64,000 bases of DNA from Lentimicrobium saccharophilum (GTDB lineage Bacteria; Bacteroidota; Bacteroidia; Bacteroidales; Lentimicrobiaceae). The position numbers and the translations under genes were made by a program. The notes beneath the pieces were generated by a model. The model had not been told where the DNA came from and did not search any database. It was given only the letters and a program-made list of their open reading frames with translations. The stretch spans positions 1,552,968 to 1,616,967 of the forward strand of contig NZ_DF968182.1 of NCBI RefSeq assembly GCF_001192835.1. The letters are read 5' to 3'. Shown here piece by piece: positions 54,238-63,510 of the stretch (the first letter of the stretch is position 1; each line of letters opens with the position of its first letter).

Positions 54238-54260
54238 AAAAAAGCCGGTATGAACCGGCT
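54237..54260 (-). terminator. Terminator of the downstream T9SS mosaic protein gene
   Basis: On the minus strand AGCCGGT/ACCGGCT (7-bp stem, 4-nt loop) is followed by seven T. It lies 120 bp past the stop at 54382 and just before the next gene's -7 box. Confidence 0.8.
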
Positions 54261-54381
54261 GATGCATTTTCTGTAAACCAAAACCGGTCTTTCAACCCTG
54301 TTCGCTCAGATAAGAACCGCAGTTTAAAAGCAGCGCTTAAATATATCTTTCACTTTTTTGATGACTCCCCGTTAACAGGGC

Positions 54382-57300
54382 TTACATCTGCTGAATGATA
54401 AGTTTTCGTACAATTACCGCCTCATCGCTGGCCAGTCTCAGGTAATACATTCCTGGTTTGCAGTTACGCAATGAAAGGGTGGATGAAAATAAATTTCCGT
54501 GAACCAGCGAAATTACTTCAGTATAAATTCGTTTACCCTGTAATGTAAACACTTCAAGATCAGCTATTCCCTTCAATCCTTCAATATGAATGCTGAATTC
54601 TCCGCTGGAAGAAGGATTCGGATATACCTGCATGCGGTTATCCTCATTCATCTCATCGATTCCATAACTGCAATTCTGAAAAGTGAAATACACTGCAATT
54701 TCGCCCTGATTAGAGCATCCGGTAACCGGATCGTCAACTGTTACATTATACTCCTGAATATCAAAACTGATTCCTGAAGTTTTGATGTCTATGGTCTGTG
54801 TAACTGCACCATTGCTCCAGAGGTAAGAAGATCCGGGATTTCCCGCATTCAGGGTTATGGTATCATACACGCAGACACCGATTTCGACCGGACTGATATA
54901 CTGAATCCTCGGGTCATTGGCTGGTGGGAGACTGATGGAAGGCAAAGGATTTACCCTGACCCTCACACTGCCCGACGTGGAATTGAAACCGTCATATACT
55001 TCAACCGAATAAACAGTCTCGACCAGAGGCTCCACAACAGGGTTGGGATCGTTCGAGGTAAATCCCGGCGGGTTGGAAGTCCATAAATATGACTCATACA
55101 GTCCTGAACCTCCACCCGGAAGAGCCTGTATCTGAGTACTCTCGCCACGGCATATTACAGAGTCTACTGCCGTAGGGTTCACATGAAGCGGCCCTCCTTC
55201 AACAATTACAAGTGTTTGTGAATCGGAGGCGCATCCATTATGATCCGAAACTTCGAGGGTAAAACTCTGACTTACATAAAGGTTTAAAGTAGGGGTTACT
55301 GGCATGGTGGGAGCCAGTACCATATCGGCCGGACTCCACTGGTAAGTATAAGGGCCTGTACCTCCGGTAACGGATGAAATCAGCATAGCGCTGGTGCCAT
55401 GTGGAATAATCTGATCAGCACCGGCGGAAACCACCGGCAACGGATGTATGGTCACGACAACATTTCGGCTGACCGAAGATTCTCCATCGTTTACAATCAC
55501 CGTATAGGTTGTCGTCTGAAGGGGTGCTACTGTAGGTTCAGGAAGGGTTGAGCTGAATCCGGGAGGATTTGAAGTCCATTCATAAGTATATTGCCCGGTA
55601 CCACCATAGGCAAGCACTGTAAGCTGAGTCTGATCACCCAGACAAACAGCTGGAGGGCTGGCGTAAGCATTGCAGCTCAGCACCCCGCCTTCAACAGTAA
55701 TCAGCACCTGGTCCTGACCAATACAACCTGTCTGATTGTCGGTTACCGTGAGTGTAAAAACAGTAGTCGTGTTCATAACAACCGTGGTCGGTTGCAACAC
55801 ATTGGGATTCAACAACAAGGCAGCAGGTTCCCAATGATAGGTATAACTTCCTGATCCTCCGGCAACACCAGCCGGTATGGTATAGGAGGTTCCTTCCGGA
55901 ATACCGGTATCCGGTCCGGCATTTACTTCAGGATTCGGATTTACTGTAAGATAGATGGAGTCTGTGGCTGTGCATCCCCATTCATTGGCTACCGTGCATC
56001 TGTACCAACCTGTGGTATCTCCGAGAATGGTCTGCGAAACCGAGCCGTCATGCCAGATATATGAATTGTACTGCCCGGGATCCAAATAAAACGCTTCACT
56101 CGCACAAATTGTCGTATCATTCCCCAGCGATACAGTTGTTGAAGGATGAATCCTTATAAACCGGTTTACGGTTTTCGACTGGCCATAAAGGTAGACAACC
56201 AGCCCTACGCCGTACAGACCGGGACCTGGAAATGTATAGGAAGGATTCATCACCGTTGAATTTGACCCGTTGGGAAAGGTCCACTTCAGTGAGTCCGGAG
56301 TATCGGAAGCACTGGCATAAAACTGGATCACATTGCCGTCGCACGCCGGCTCGTCCCAGTAAAAGTCAACGGTCAGATAGAAAAATGATTGTATAAATGG
56401 CGGAAGTCCATACCGGCATTCCCTGCCTCCAAGGTTAACAGCATTTTCAACAAAATCACAAGCTGAGCCCAATGCATTGGGTTGGTTTATCCTGGAAAGA
56501 TAAGGAGATCCATACCTGGCAATATAAAGTCTGTTATCAGGGCCTAACTGCAGGGCACCAATGGGATCAGAACTCTGTCCAACAGAAGCCACAACTGTTC
56601 TTGAATTCAGAATGGTGGTCGGATCTCCGGAAGAGAGATCATACTGATGGATTTTTCTGTTTGACTTCCATTCACCTATGTATAATCTTGAACTGTTGGG
56701 AGAAAATTCAACCCCATAAGGACCGCCCGGATCCCCCCCTCCCGGATTTGTATAAGTATTATCAGTAACCAGATGAGTAATGATCCCGGTAGAGTTATCA
56801 AAATTATAAATTCCTACATCAAAGGCAGTATTATTTGCTGCAGCGATTTTTGTCCCGTCGGGTGACACCTTCAGGTAACCTTTCGAAGCCTGACCAATGT
56901 TTCCGACAAGCGGCGGGCCTGTTGAACTGATAACAGGTGTGGTATTTACCCCGTCCCAGGTGATACGATAAGCATAAAAATCAGAATTTCCCCATTTTTT
57001 TGTGATCACCCAGAATGTCTGTCCATCGGCATGCCCGACCGCTGTAACCTTTTCGCAGGCCAGCGGGACCAGTGAGATATTTTTTTCAGTCGTCACCACA
57101 TCGCCCAAACCGTCATTGAGCAACATATCAACCTTGGTATAGGAAAGCCCGTTGGCCAGGCCATTATCTGCAGCATCTACCGTAAAGATATAGTATTCTG
57201 TAGTGCTGCCCGGCTTTGGAACTATGATCCCGGACTGGGTACTGGACGAATGCCCCCACAATCCAAAACCATTGGGCATCTGCGCGTGATTCTTATTGTA

Positions 57301-57528
57301 CACAAAACGGCCATCTGTATAGAATTCGAGTGCTCCAGCAGCAGTGGATATGGACGAACACCCTTCTCCTGTATTCAGCGCACCGTTGTTTAAGGGCACC
57401 GGGGGACCCATTGCAAAACTTATCCCGGCATACTGGCCAAAGTACCAGTAATTGGCCTGTTTCTGAGCATTGACTGTTAAAAACGAGGTGAGCAATGCTA
57501 GGAATATTGCAATATTTTTATAGTTCAT
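54382..57528 (-). CDS. Large T9SS-exported propeller/Ig-like protein (type A sorting domain)
   Basis: 1048 residues with a signal peptide. Residues about 20-390 form a WD40/lactonase-like propeller (QANYWYFGQYAGISF, EFYTDGRFVYNKNH, SPDGTKIAAANN). About 390-960 are PKD/Ig-like repeats (TFPNGSNSTVMNPSYTFPGPG, then Ig units each with Q..GG..Y.WS). The last 80 residues are a type A T9SS sorting domain (VYPNPSSSGEFSI to YYLRLASDEA). The N-terminal region matches the gene at 57.9-59.8 kb and the C-terminal region matches the gene at 59.9-63.0 kb, so it looks like a hybrid of its neighbours. Surface binding is likely. Confidence 0.88.
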   Translation of the reverse strand: MNYKNIAIFLALLTSFLTVNAQKQANYWYFGQYAGISFAMGPPVPLNNGALNTGEGCSSISTAAGALEFYTDGRFVYNKNHAQMPNGFGLWGHSSSTQSGIIVPKPGSTTEYYIFTVDAADNGLANGLSYTKVDMLLNDGLGDVVTTEKNISLVPLACEKVTAVGHADGQTFWVITKKWGNSDFYAYRITWDGVNTTPVISSTGPPLVGNIGQASKGYLKVSPDGTKIAAANNTAFDVGIYNFDNSTGIITHLVTDNTYTNPGGGDPGGPYGVEFSPNSSRLYIGEWKSNRKIHQYDLSSGDPTTILNSRTVVASVGQSSDPIGALQLGPDNRLYIARYGSPYLSRINQPNALGSACDFVENAVNLGGRECRYGLPPFIQSFFYLTVDFYWDEPACDGNVIQFYASASDTPDSLKWTFPNGSNSTVMNPSYTFPGPGLYGVGLVVYLYGQSKTVNRFIRIHPSTTVSLGNDTTICASEAFYLDPGQYNSYIWHDGSVSQTILGDTTGWYRCTVANEWGCTATDSIYLTVNPNPEVNAGPDTGIPEGTSYTIPAGVAGGSGSYTYHWEPAALLLNPNVLQPTTVVMNTTTVFTLTVTDNQTGCIGQDQVLITVEGGVLSCNAYASPPAVCLGDQTQLTVLAYGGTGQYTYEWTSNPPGFSSTLPEPTVAPLQTTTYTVIVNDGESSVSRNVVVTIHPLPVVSAGADQIIPHGTSAMLISSVTGGTGPYTYQWSPADMVLAPTMPVTPTLNLYVSQSFTLEVSDHNGCASDSQTLVIVEGGPLHVNPTAVDSVICRGESTQIQALPGGGSGLYESYLWTSNPPGFTSNDPNPVVEPLVETVYSVEVYDGFNSTSGSVRVRVNPLPSISLPPANDPRIQYISPVEIGVCVYDTITLNAGNPGSSYLWSNGAVTQTIDIKTSGISFDIQEYNVTVDDPVTGCSNQGEIAVYFTFQNCSYGIDEMNEDNRMQVYPNPSSSGEFSIHIEGLKGIADLEVFTLQGKRIYTEVISLVHGNLFSSTLSLRNCKPGMYYLRLASDEAVIVRKLIIQQM

Positions 57529-57559
57529 CTGACAGCTGTTTTTTTTTACCTCTCATATA

Positions 57560-57567
57560 CAAATGTA
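57560..57567 (-). promoter_or_regulatory. -7 box of the 57.5 kb T9SS gene
   Basis: TACATTTG on the minus strand, 32 nt before the ATG at 57528. Confidence 0.45.
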
Positions 57568-57835
57568 AATATTTTTAAAACATGCAATAAGATTCCCCTG
57601 CAAAACTGAACGTTTATATGCTGACAACAAGGCAAAAATCGAAATACCCGGCCATAGCATTCAGGTGGCTTGTTCCCCGCTAACCCTGATTGCCGAAATC
57701 TCCAGGCGTAATAGAGGTAAAGGGATCCGGATAATTTAACAAATATCGCTGACAGGTGAAAGAGTACATTCAGGAAACAGATCTAATGGCTTATCCTGCC
57801 CAAAAAATTAACTGATAAGGAATCAGGTCCTGAAG

Positions 57836-57858
57836 AAAAAAAGCCGGTCAAAGCCGGC
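57836..57858 (-). terminator. Terminator of the gliding-motility-type T9SS protein gene
   Basis: On the minus strand GCCGG/CCGGC (57843-57847 with 57854-57858) is followed by seven T. It lies 24 bp past the stop at 57882 and resembles the terminator at 54237. Confidence 0.75.
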
Positions 57859-57881
57859 CTTATTAAGTAATTGCAGATAAA

Positions 57882-59819
57882 CTACCGGAACAGCATAACG
57901 CTTCCTTTGTATTTTACCTTACCAATGGAGGATACATTCCCGATCACATTAAAGGTCATATACCATGCATAAATTCCGGCCGGAGCCTGTTCTCCGTTAA
58001 AGGTGCCATCCCACTGGTCAGCAAAGTTTGTCGTCTCCCATACTCTTTGTCCCCAGCGATTATGAATCACAAGTGCATAATCAGAGATTCCGTCACTGGG
58101 CCCCAGGGGCCTAAAGTAATCATTTAACGCGTCTCCGTTCGGTGAGAAAGCTGTGGGCAGAGATATATCCAGGGCGATGATTCTAAGGCTGTCAGTGTTC
58201 AGGCAACAGTTAATATCAATATATTCTGCAATATACAACCCGGGATCGGTAACATTATAATAACGTCCATCGCTCCCGTCCTGCCATAGGTATGAATACA
58301 TATCTGCACCGGCATCAAGCGGAATGGTTGAACCCGGGAAAATATACAGGCTGTCAGGAAGAAAACTTTTGGGTGGCAGGTTATTGATTACCACCTGGGA
58401 GGTAGTCGAAAATGATTGTCCGCCGAAAGTTTCAGTAAGTGTAACATTATAGGTGCCCGGGCCGCTGAATACATGCACCGGATTAAGCCCGGTTCCGGGC
58501 GTGGTATTACCCGGGTCGCCGAAATCCCATGTTGCCTGATCGATATTGGAGGTGTTCAGGATGGTAAACAGGGTTTCATCCCCGTCGCATTTGGTGTCGT
58601 AGTCAAATGGCGGGATATCGAAGAAACTCTGGATAAATGTGGGCAGGCCATTCTGTCCGCGTTTACCGCCAAGTGAGAATCCGGACTCATTGTAGTTGCA
58701 ATACACACCCGGGCGGTTGGGATTTTCTATTACACCAAGAATATCGCGCTGATAACGGGTTACATATATTTTACCATCACGTCCCAGCTGCAACGCGGAC
58801 ACATCAGCTTCGAGCGGGGCGATATTAATCTCAGTCATCAGATTACCATTGGAAAGATCGTATTGATAAAGATGATTATCCCTCCCGGTACTAAGGTTAG
58901 TCACGGTTACGTACAATTTACTGCCGTCCGGTGAAAATTCGACATAATAAGGCCCTTGGTTTGGTGACAGAAGCGGAGGCGTAAGTGCTACAGCTCCACT
59001 GACAGATCCGCTGCCATTGTTGAAAGAAAACACTTCAACGACGCCTTTACCGAATGAAGCATACGCCAGTTTATCCCCTTTAGGGCTGATTTTCATGGCT
59101 CCTACACTTTCCCTCGCGTTGTAATCATCACTCAGTACCGAGCCGGCACTACTCACAACAGGTGTGGTATTAACACCTTCATTGGTAACCTCGTAAGCAT
59201 AGAAATTATTGTTACCCAGGCCGTGGGTAACCACCCAGTAGCCTTTCCCATCAGCCTTTTTCACACCCGATATCATTTCGGCCGACTTCGGCAACAGGTT
59301 AATATCCCGGTCAGCGGTTACCGCTCCCGCTCCGTTACCAAGGGTAAGGTCAACCCTTGAATAATTGAAACCTTTGGTTGTTCCGAAAGCGGCAGGATAT
59401 TGGATGTCCGTGGTAAAAACATAGAGCATCTGAGGAGTTCCCGGATTCTGCACAATCAGCGAGGATTGCGTTGAACCCAGGTCACCTGCCAGGTTAGGGC
59501 CAAAATTAATCAGGTTATGATTGCCGTTCCAAACCCTGATCCCATCCGTATAGAGCAGAAGATTCCCATCCTCGTCAGAATAAACGGCTGTACCTTTTCC
59601 TACAGGCAGGTTATTGTTTGACAGATTATTCAGCGAAACACCGGCATCGCTAAACCGCAATCCGGCATTCTGAAAGAAAAACCAGTTATCGGCCTGCCGG
59701 GGCGGGACATATGAACATCTGTTAACAGCACGGCTTTGGGCCAACATCATCATCGGGAGACCGATGATAAGCATCAGCAGCGAAATAGGCAGATTTCTTT
59801 TCATTAAGGAATTCTTCAT
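57882..59819 (-). CDS. T9SS-exported propeller protein with gliding-motility type B C-terminal domain
   Basis: 645 residues. The signal peptide follows MKNSLMKRNLPISL; the inner ATG at 59804 is an alternative start. A propeller domain (about 35-410) is like that of the next gene downstream: QADNWFFFQNAGLRF, LLYTDGIRVWNGNHN, SPKGDKLAYASF. A PKD repeat follows (DQATWDFGDPGNT). The C-terminus is the CHU_C/gliding-motility-associated domain: LPTAFSPNGDALNDYFRPLG, NRWGQRVWE, WDGTFNGEQAPAGIY. This is a type B sorting signal, unlike the type A ones of both neighbours. Confidence 0.9.
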   Translation of the reverse strand: MKNSLMKRNLPISLLMLIIGLPMMMLAQSRAVNRCSYVPPRQADNWFFFQNAGLRFSDAGVSLNNLSNNNLPVGKGTAVYSDEDGNLLLYTDGIRVWNGNHNLINFGPNLAGDLGSTQSSLIVQNPGTPQMLYVFTTDIQYPAAFGTTKGFNYSRVDLTLGNGAGAVTADRDINLLPKSAEMISGVKKADGKGYWVVTHGLGNNNFYAYEVTNEGVNTTPVVSSAGSVLSDDYNARESVGAMKISPKGDKLAYASFGKGVVEVFSFNNGSGSVSGAVALTPPLLSPNQGPYYVEFSPDGSKLYVTVTNLSTGRDNHLYQYDLSNGNLMTEINIAPLEADVSALQLGRDGKIYVTRYQRDILGVIENPNRPGVYCNYNESGFSLGGKRGQNGLPTFIQSFFDIPPFDYDTKCDGDETLFTILNTSNIDQATWDFGDPGNTTPGTGLNPVHVFSGPGTYNVTLTETFGGQSFSTTSQVVINNLPPKSFLPDSLYIFPGSTIPLDAGADMYSYLWQDGSDGRYYNVTDPGLYIAEYIDINCCLNTDSLRIIALDISLPTAFSPNGDALNDYFRPLGPSDGISDYALVIHNRWGQRVWETTNFADQWDGTFNGEQAPAGIYAWYMTFNVIGNVSSIGKVKYKGSVMLFR

Positions 59820-59889
59820 TTAGTTCCGGTAAGCTTCAGAAGACCAAGCAGTTCCTATGAATTATACTTTACCAGGAAGCAGTAAGTTA

Positions 59890-62800
59890 TTATTGAATGA
59901 TCAGTTTCTTAAGAATTACAGCCTCATTGTTGGTTAGCTTCAGGTAATAAATTCCGGATGTTCCCCGCTTAAGCACCAGCGATGAGCTGAAGTCACTTCC
60001 CGGCAAGAGAGAAATTTCCTCATTATAAACCATCTTCCCTTGTGCTGTATATACTTCAAGCAGTGCTGAACCTTTCAATCCCTTAATCATGTAATTAAAT
60101 TCCCCATCATCCGAAGGATTCGGATATATCAGCAACCGGTTGTCGGAATCCCTTTCATCAATGCCATAACTGCAATTCTGGAATGTGAAATAAGCAGTTA
60201 TCCCTGCAGTATTCTCACATCCGGTCTGCGGATTAATGACGGTTACCTGAAATTCCTGAACGTCGAAGCTGATGCCCGAGGTTTTGATATCAATGGTCTG
60301 ATCAGTGGATCCATTGCTCCAGAGATATTCTGACCCTGGGTTTCCTGCATCCAGGGTAATGGTATCATAAACACAGGCGCCGATTTCAACCGGGCTGATC
60401 ACGAGCACCCTTGGGTCATCAGGGACAAGACTAATCTGCGGAAGCTGGTTTACAGTTACAATCACACTGCCTTCGGTGGTATTATAGCCATCATCTACAA
60501 CCACTGTGTAAGTGGTTGTGATGGTTGGATTCACCAAAGGCTCCGCTTCGGAGGAGGTGAATCCCGGAGGAACGGATGTCCATGTATAGGATTCATAAAC
60601 GTTGGATCCACCGCCAGGGATAGCCCTGAGCCGGGTTGAACCATTCCGGCAGATAACCGGATCATCTGCCACAGGATTCACCTGAAGGGGACCTCCTTCG
60701 ATGGTAACAATTGTCTGCCCCGTTGAGACACATCCTTTGCTGTCGGTTACCTGCATGGTAAAGTTCTGAGAGGCATAAAGATTTTGCGTCGGAGTTACCC
60801 ACATGGTGGGCGCTACAACAAGATTTGCCGGACTCCATTGATAGGTGTAAGGTGAAGTTCCTCCGGTTACCTGAGAAGTCAGCATGGTGCTGGTACCGTG
60901 GGGAATTGTCTGATTGGGGCCTGCATTGGGCACAGGAAGGGGATTAACAATTACCTGAACCTGCACCTGGAAGGTATTAAACCCATCGTAAACCGAAAGA
61001 TAATATGTTGTTGTAACATCAGGATTTACAGTAACATCTTCAAGGGTTGAATTGAAGCCAGGGGGATTGGATGTCCATGTAAAAGTATAGTTTCCTGAAC
61101 CGCCGGAAATCATTGAATTCAGCATGGTACTCCCGCCTAAGCAAATTTCTGCGGGATTGGCCTGAATAATTCCCGCCAAAGGTCCGCCGGTGATGTTCAC
61201 CGTCATGTTATCAGATTTCTGACAGCCATTCCCGTTGTCGGTTGCAGTAAGCGTAAAGTCAGTGGTTGCAGCAAGCAATACGGTAGTCGGTGTCAGTGCC
61301 GATGGATTATCAACTTTGTCGGATGGAATCCACTGATAAGTATGGCTACCGGATCCGCCGGAAGCAGAGCCGTTCAGTTGGGTATTGGTTCCGTATGCAA
61401 TGGTTTTATCCGGCCCGGCACTCACATTTGGAGTCGGAGAAATGGATACCGGCTGGATTATGGATTGTTCACATCCGTTGTTACCGGTCACGGTAAGTCC
61501 GACGTTGTAAAATCCGGCACTGGTATAGGAATGCTGCGGATTCTGAAGGTTAGAGGTATTTCCGTCTCCGAATGACCAGGCCCAGGAAGAAATTCCTCCG
61601 ACAGGGACTGTAGTTTGATCGGTAAACTGTGTCTGTTGCTGGGTACAGGGATTTGAAGTGGTAAAAGCCGGAACCGGTTTGGGCCTTACGGTTACCACAG
61701 CCTGACCGGTTGCTGTACCCGAACAGGCATTATTCTGCACCGAAGTAAGCGTATAGGTGGTGGTTTGGGTAGGGTAAACCCAGAAAGTATGAGTGGTTTG
61801 CCAGAAGTTAATCACTGTCGGGATTCCACCGAAACCATTGGACATCGTTACCCTGAAAGGACCCACGCTGGTTGCATTGATGGTCAGCAAAGCAGAATCA
61901 CCTTCGCAGATACTTGTTGTACCGCTCAGGGTTGCTGTAGGCGGATCGTAAACAAATACCTCGGTGTTTGTAGGGTCACTGGTGATACCATTGTATGTAA
62001 TCGTAAGAGAATATACGCCACCATTACTGTGGGTAATTCCATTGATGCTGGGATTCTGCATATTGCTGATAAATCCGGCCGGGCCTGTCCATTGGTAGGA
62101 AGCTCCGGGCACGCTGGCTGCATTTAACTGGAGTGTACCACCAACGCAAACCGGAGAATTGCTGGTTGCCGGAGGGGGAAGAATGGTGCAATCGGTGGTA
62201 CCTGTACCGCTCTGCTGCTGGAATGTAATATCGCAGGGCTGATTACTGAAATTCGTGATTATCAGGATATAGTATTCTCCGGTCTGACCGTTGGGAATAT
62301 TGGCAGTTTCGGTAGGTGCAGGCGAATAGCTACAGTCAACAACCTTGCTGCCGGTAAGCCCTCCATTGGTATTATTCATGGGGCATGGAGTAATCGGATC
62401 GGCAAAAGGCCCCCACAAACAGAAGTCAATGTCCCGCGAAGGGGTACTGTACATGTAGATACCGATGGGACCAGGATCTTCAATTTTAAGATGATACCAA
62501 GCCGGATTGGGCCTGGTGGATAAGCAGCTGTAATTGGGGCCTGCCTGTGCCTGGGTATTTGTTCCGGCCGGAAATGTATAAATAGTTCCGGTACAGAATG
62601 GCATTGATTTATGACAGGAATCATTCTCAGTATCACGCTGCCCAGTCAGGGCATAATATTCAAGCCACTCACCATGCTGTGATCCAAGCTGTAGAATCAT
62701 GGCAGTCTGCGCATCCTTGTCAAGTTCCTCATCCAACGAACAGGCCTTGCTCATAATGCCTGAAACTGCCGTTTCTATCCGGTCGAAACTACTGGCAACC

Positions 62801-63048
62801 GGATAAATATAAATGATTCCGGTCTCTTCTGAAATCACCACCTTGGCATCGGTTAGTGAGTTAAATTCGCTCACCATTACCATTCGCTCAAAGTAAGAAT
62901 AATTCATCAATTCAACCCGAATATGCTGATCTTCAGCACCCCGGCTGATAACCTGCTGAGAGTTCACACCGTTCAGGAAAATAAATAATCCCGCTAAAAG
63001 CAATCCTGTTTTAGTCAGTGCAACTTTCAGTTTGGCAATTGTTTTCAT
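59890..63048 (-). CDS. Large T9SS-exported PKD/Ig-like repeat protein (type A sorting domain)
   Basis: 1052 residues with a signal peptide. The N-terminal 270 residues are a unique domain (QHIRVELMNYSYFERMVMVS, SMPFCTGTIYTFPAG, PSRDIDFCLWGPF). PKD and Ig-like units follow (PGASYQWTGPAGF, SSWAWSFGDGNTSN, GSHTYQWIPSD, SPYTYQWSPAN). A type A T9SS sorting domain ends it (IYPNPSDDGEFNYMI to IYYLKLTNNEA). The last 400 or so residues are closely similar to those of the gene at 54.4-57.5 kb. It is likely a surface adhesin-like protein. Cys pairs in the N-terminal domain could form disulfides. Confidence 0.9.
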   Translation of the reverse strand: MKTIAKLKVALTKTGLLLAGLFIFLNGVNSQQVISRGAEDQHIRVELMNYSYFERMVMVSEFNSLTDAKVVISEETGIIYIYPVASSFDRIETAVSGIMSKACSLDEELDKDAQTAMILQLGSQHGEWLEYYALTGQRDTENDSCHKSMPFCTGTIYTFPAGTNTQAQAGPNYSCLSTRPNPAWYHLKIEDPGPIGIYMYSTPSRDIDFCLWGPFADPITPCPMNNTNGGLTGSKVVDCSYSPAPTETANIPNGQTGEYYILIITNFSNQPCDITFQQQSGTGTTDCTILPPPATSNSPVCVGGTLQLNAASVPGASYQWTGPAGFISNMQNPSINGITHSNGGVYSLTITYNGITSDPTNTEVFVYDPPTATLSGTTSICEGDSALLTINATSVGPFRVTMSNGFGGIPTVINFWQTTHTFWVYPTQTTTYTLTSVQNNACSGTATGQAVVTVRPKPVPAFTTSNPCTQQQTQFTDQTTVPVGGISSWAWSFGDGNTSNLQNPQHSYTSAGFYNVGLTVTGNNGCEQSIIQPVSISPTPNVSAGPDKTIAYGTNTQLNGSASGGSGSHTYQWIPSDKVDNPSALTPTTVLLAATTDFTLTATDNGNGCQKSDNMTVNITGGPLAGIIQANPAEICLGGSTMLNSMISGGSGNYTFTWTSNPPGFNSTLEDVTVNPDVTTTYYLSVYDGFNTFQVQVQVIVNPLPVPNAGPNQTIPHGTSTMLTSQVTGGTSPYTYQWSPANLVVAPTMWVTPTQNLYASQNFTMQVTDSKGCVSTGQTIVTIEGGPLQVNPVADDPVICRNGSTRLRAIPGGGSNVYESYTWTSVPPGFTSSEAEPLVNPTITTTYTVVVDDGYNTTEGSVIVTVNQLPQISLVPDDPRVLVISPVEIGACVYDTITLDAGNPGSEYLWSNGSTDQTIDIKTSGISFDVQEFQVTVINPQTGCENTAGITAYFTFQNCSYGIDERDSDNRLLIYPNPSDDGEFNYMIKGLKGSALLEVYTAQGKMVYNEEISLLPGSDFSSSLVLKRGTSGIYYLKLTNNEAVILKKLIIQ

Positions 63049-63510
63049 GCTTTTTTACTTTTTCAATCAATACTGAATATTGACTACCATATTTCCGGGA
63101 AATATCAGGGAAATTCAGGCTAATGACCGGTATAACAGCAGAATAATAATCAGCATTCAGATAAGTTTTTATCTGATGCAGCAGTTCTACTGACTAATGA
63201 CAAATCCCCGGAACAAAACCCCTCCCCAAAAAATGGCGATCAATGCAGTCCCAAAATTATAAATTTATTAATAAGTAACGGACATTACAATGAATTTATT
63301 AATAATTTTTCAAATCAGGGTTGGAGATTGCCGGCATAAAAGCGGCAATATGGAGTACCAGGCAGCTCCTTTGATCTGTGCTTTTTCCTGACAATGTTTC
63401 ATATATTGCAGGATTTCTAAAGATAATATTCCCGGAAAGCACAGAATCAATGCCTGTTAACGGTTGAAATTACGTTTTTCAATACCAGGGAATTCAGCAG
63501 GCCGGACAGA
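63049..63510. other. Intergenic region upstream of the large T9SS gene
   Basis: 462 bp without a gene. It holds a 13-bp direct repeat AATTTATTAATAA (63262-63274 and 63293-63305) and a 7-bp hairpin ATTGCCG/CGGCAAT (63327-63349). No -7 box was recognised with confidence. Confidence 0.55.

Larger units (their letters stand above)
57529..57881. other. Intergenic region with promoter and terminator
   Basis: 353 bp. It holds a TACATTTG -7 box on the minus strand (57560-57567, 32 nt before the ATG of the downstream gene) and a terminator at 57836-57858 for the upstream gene. Nothing else was recognised. Confidence 0.6.
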
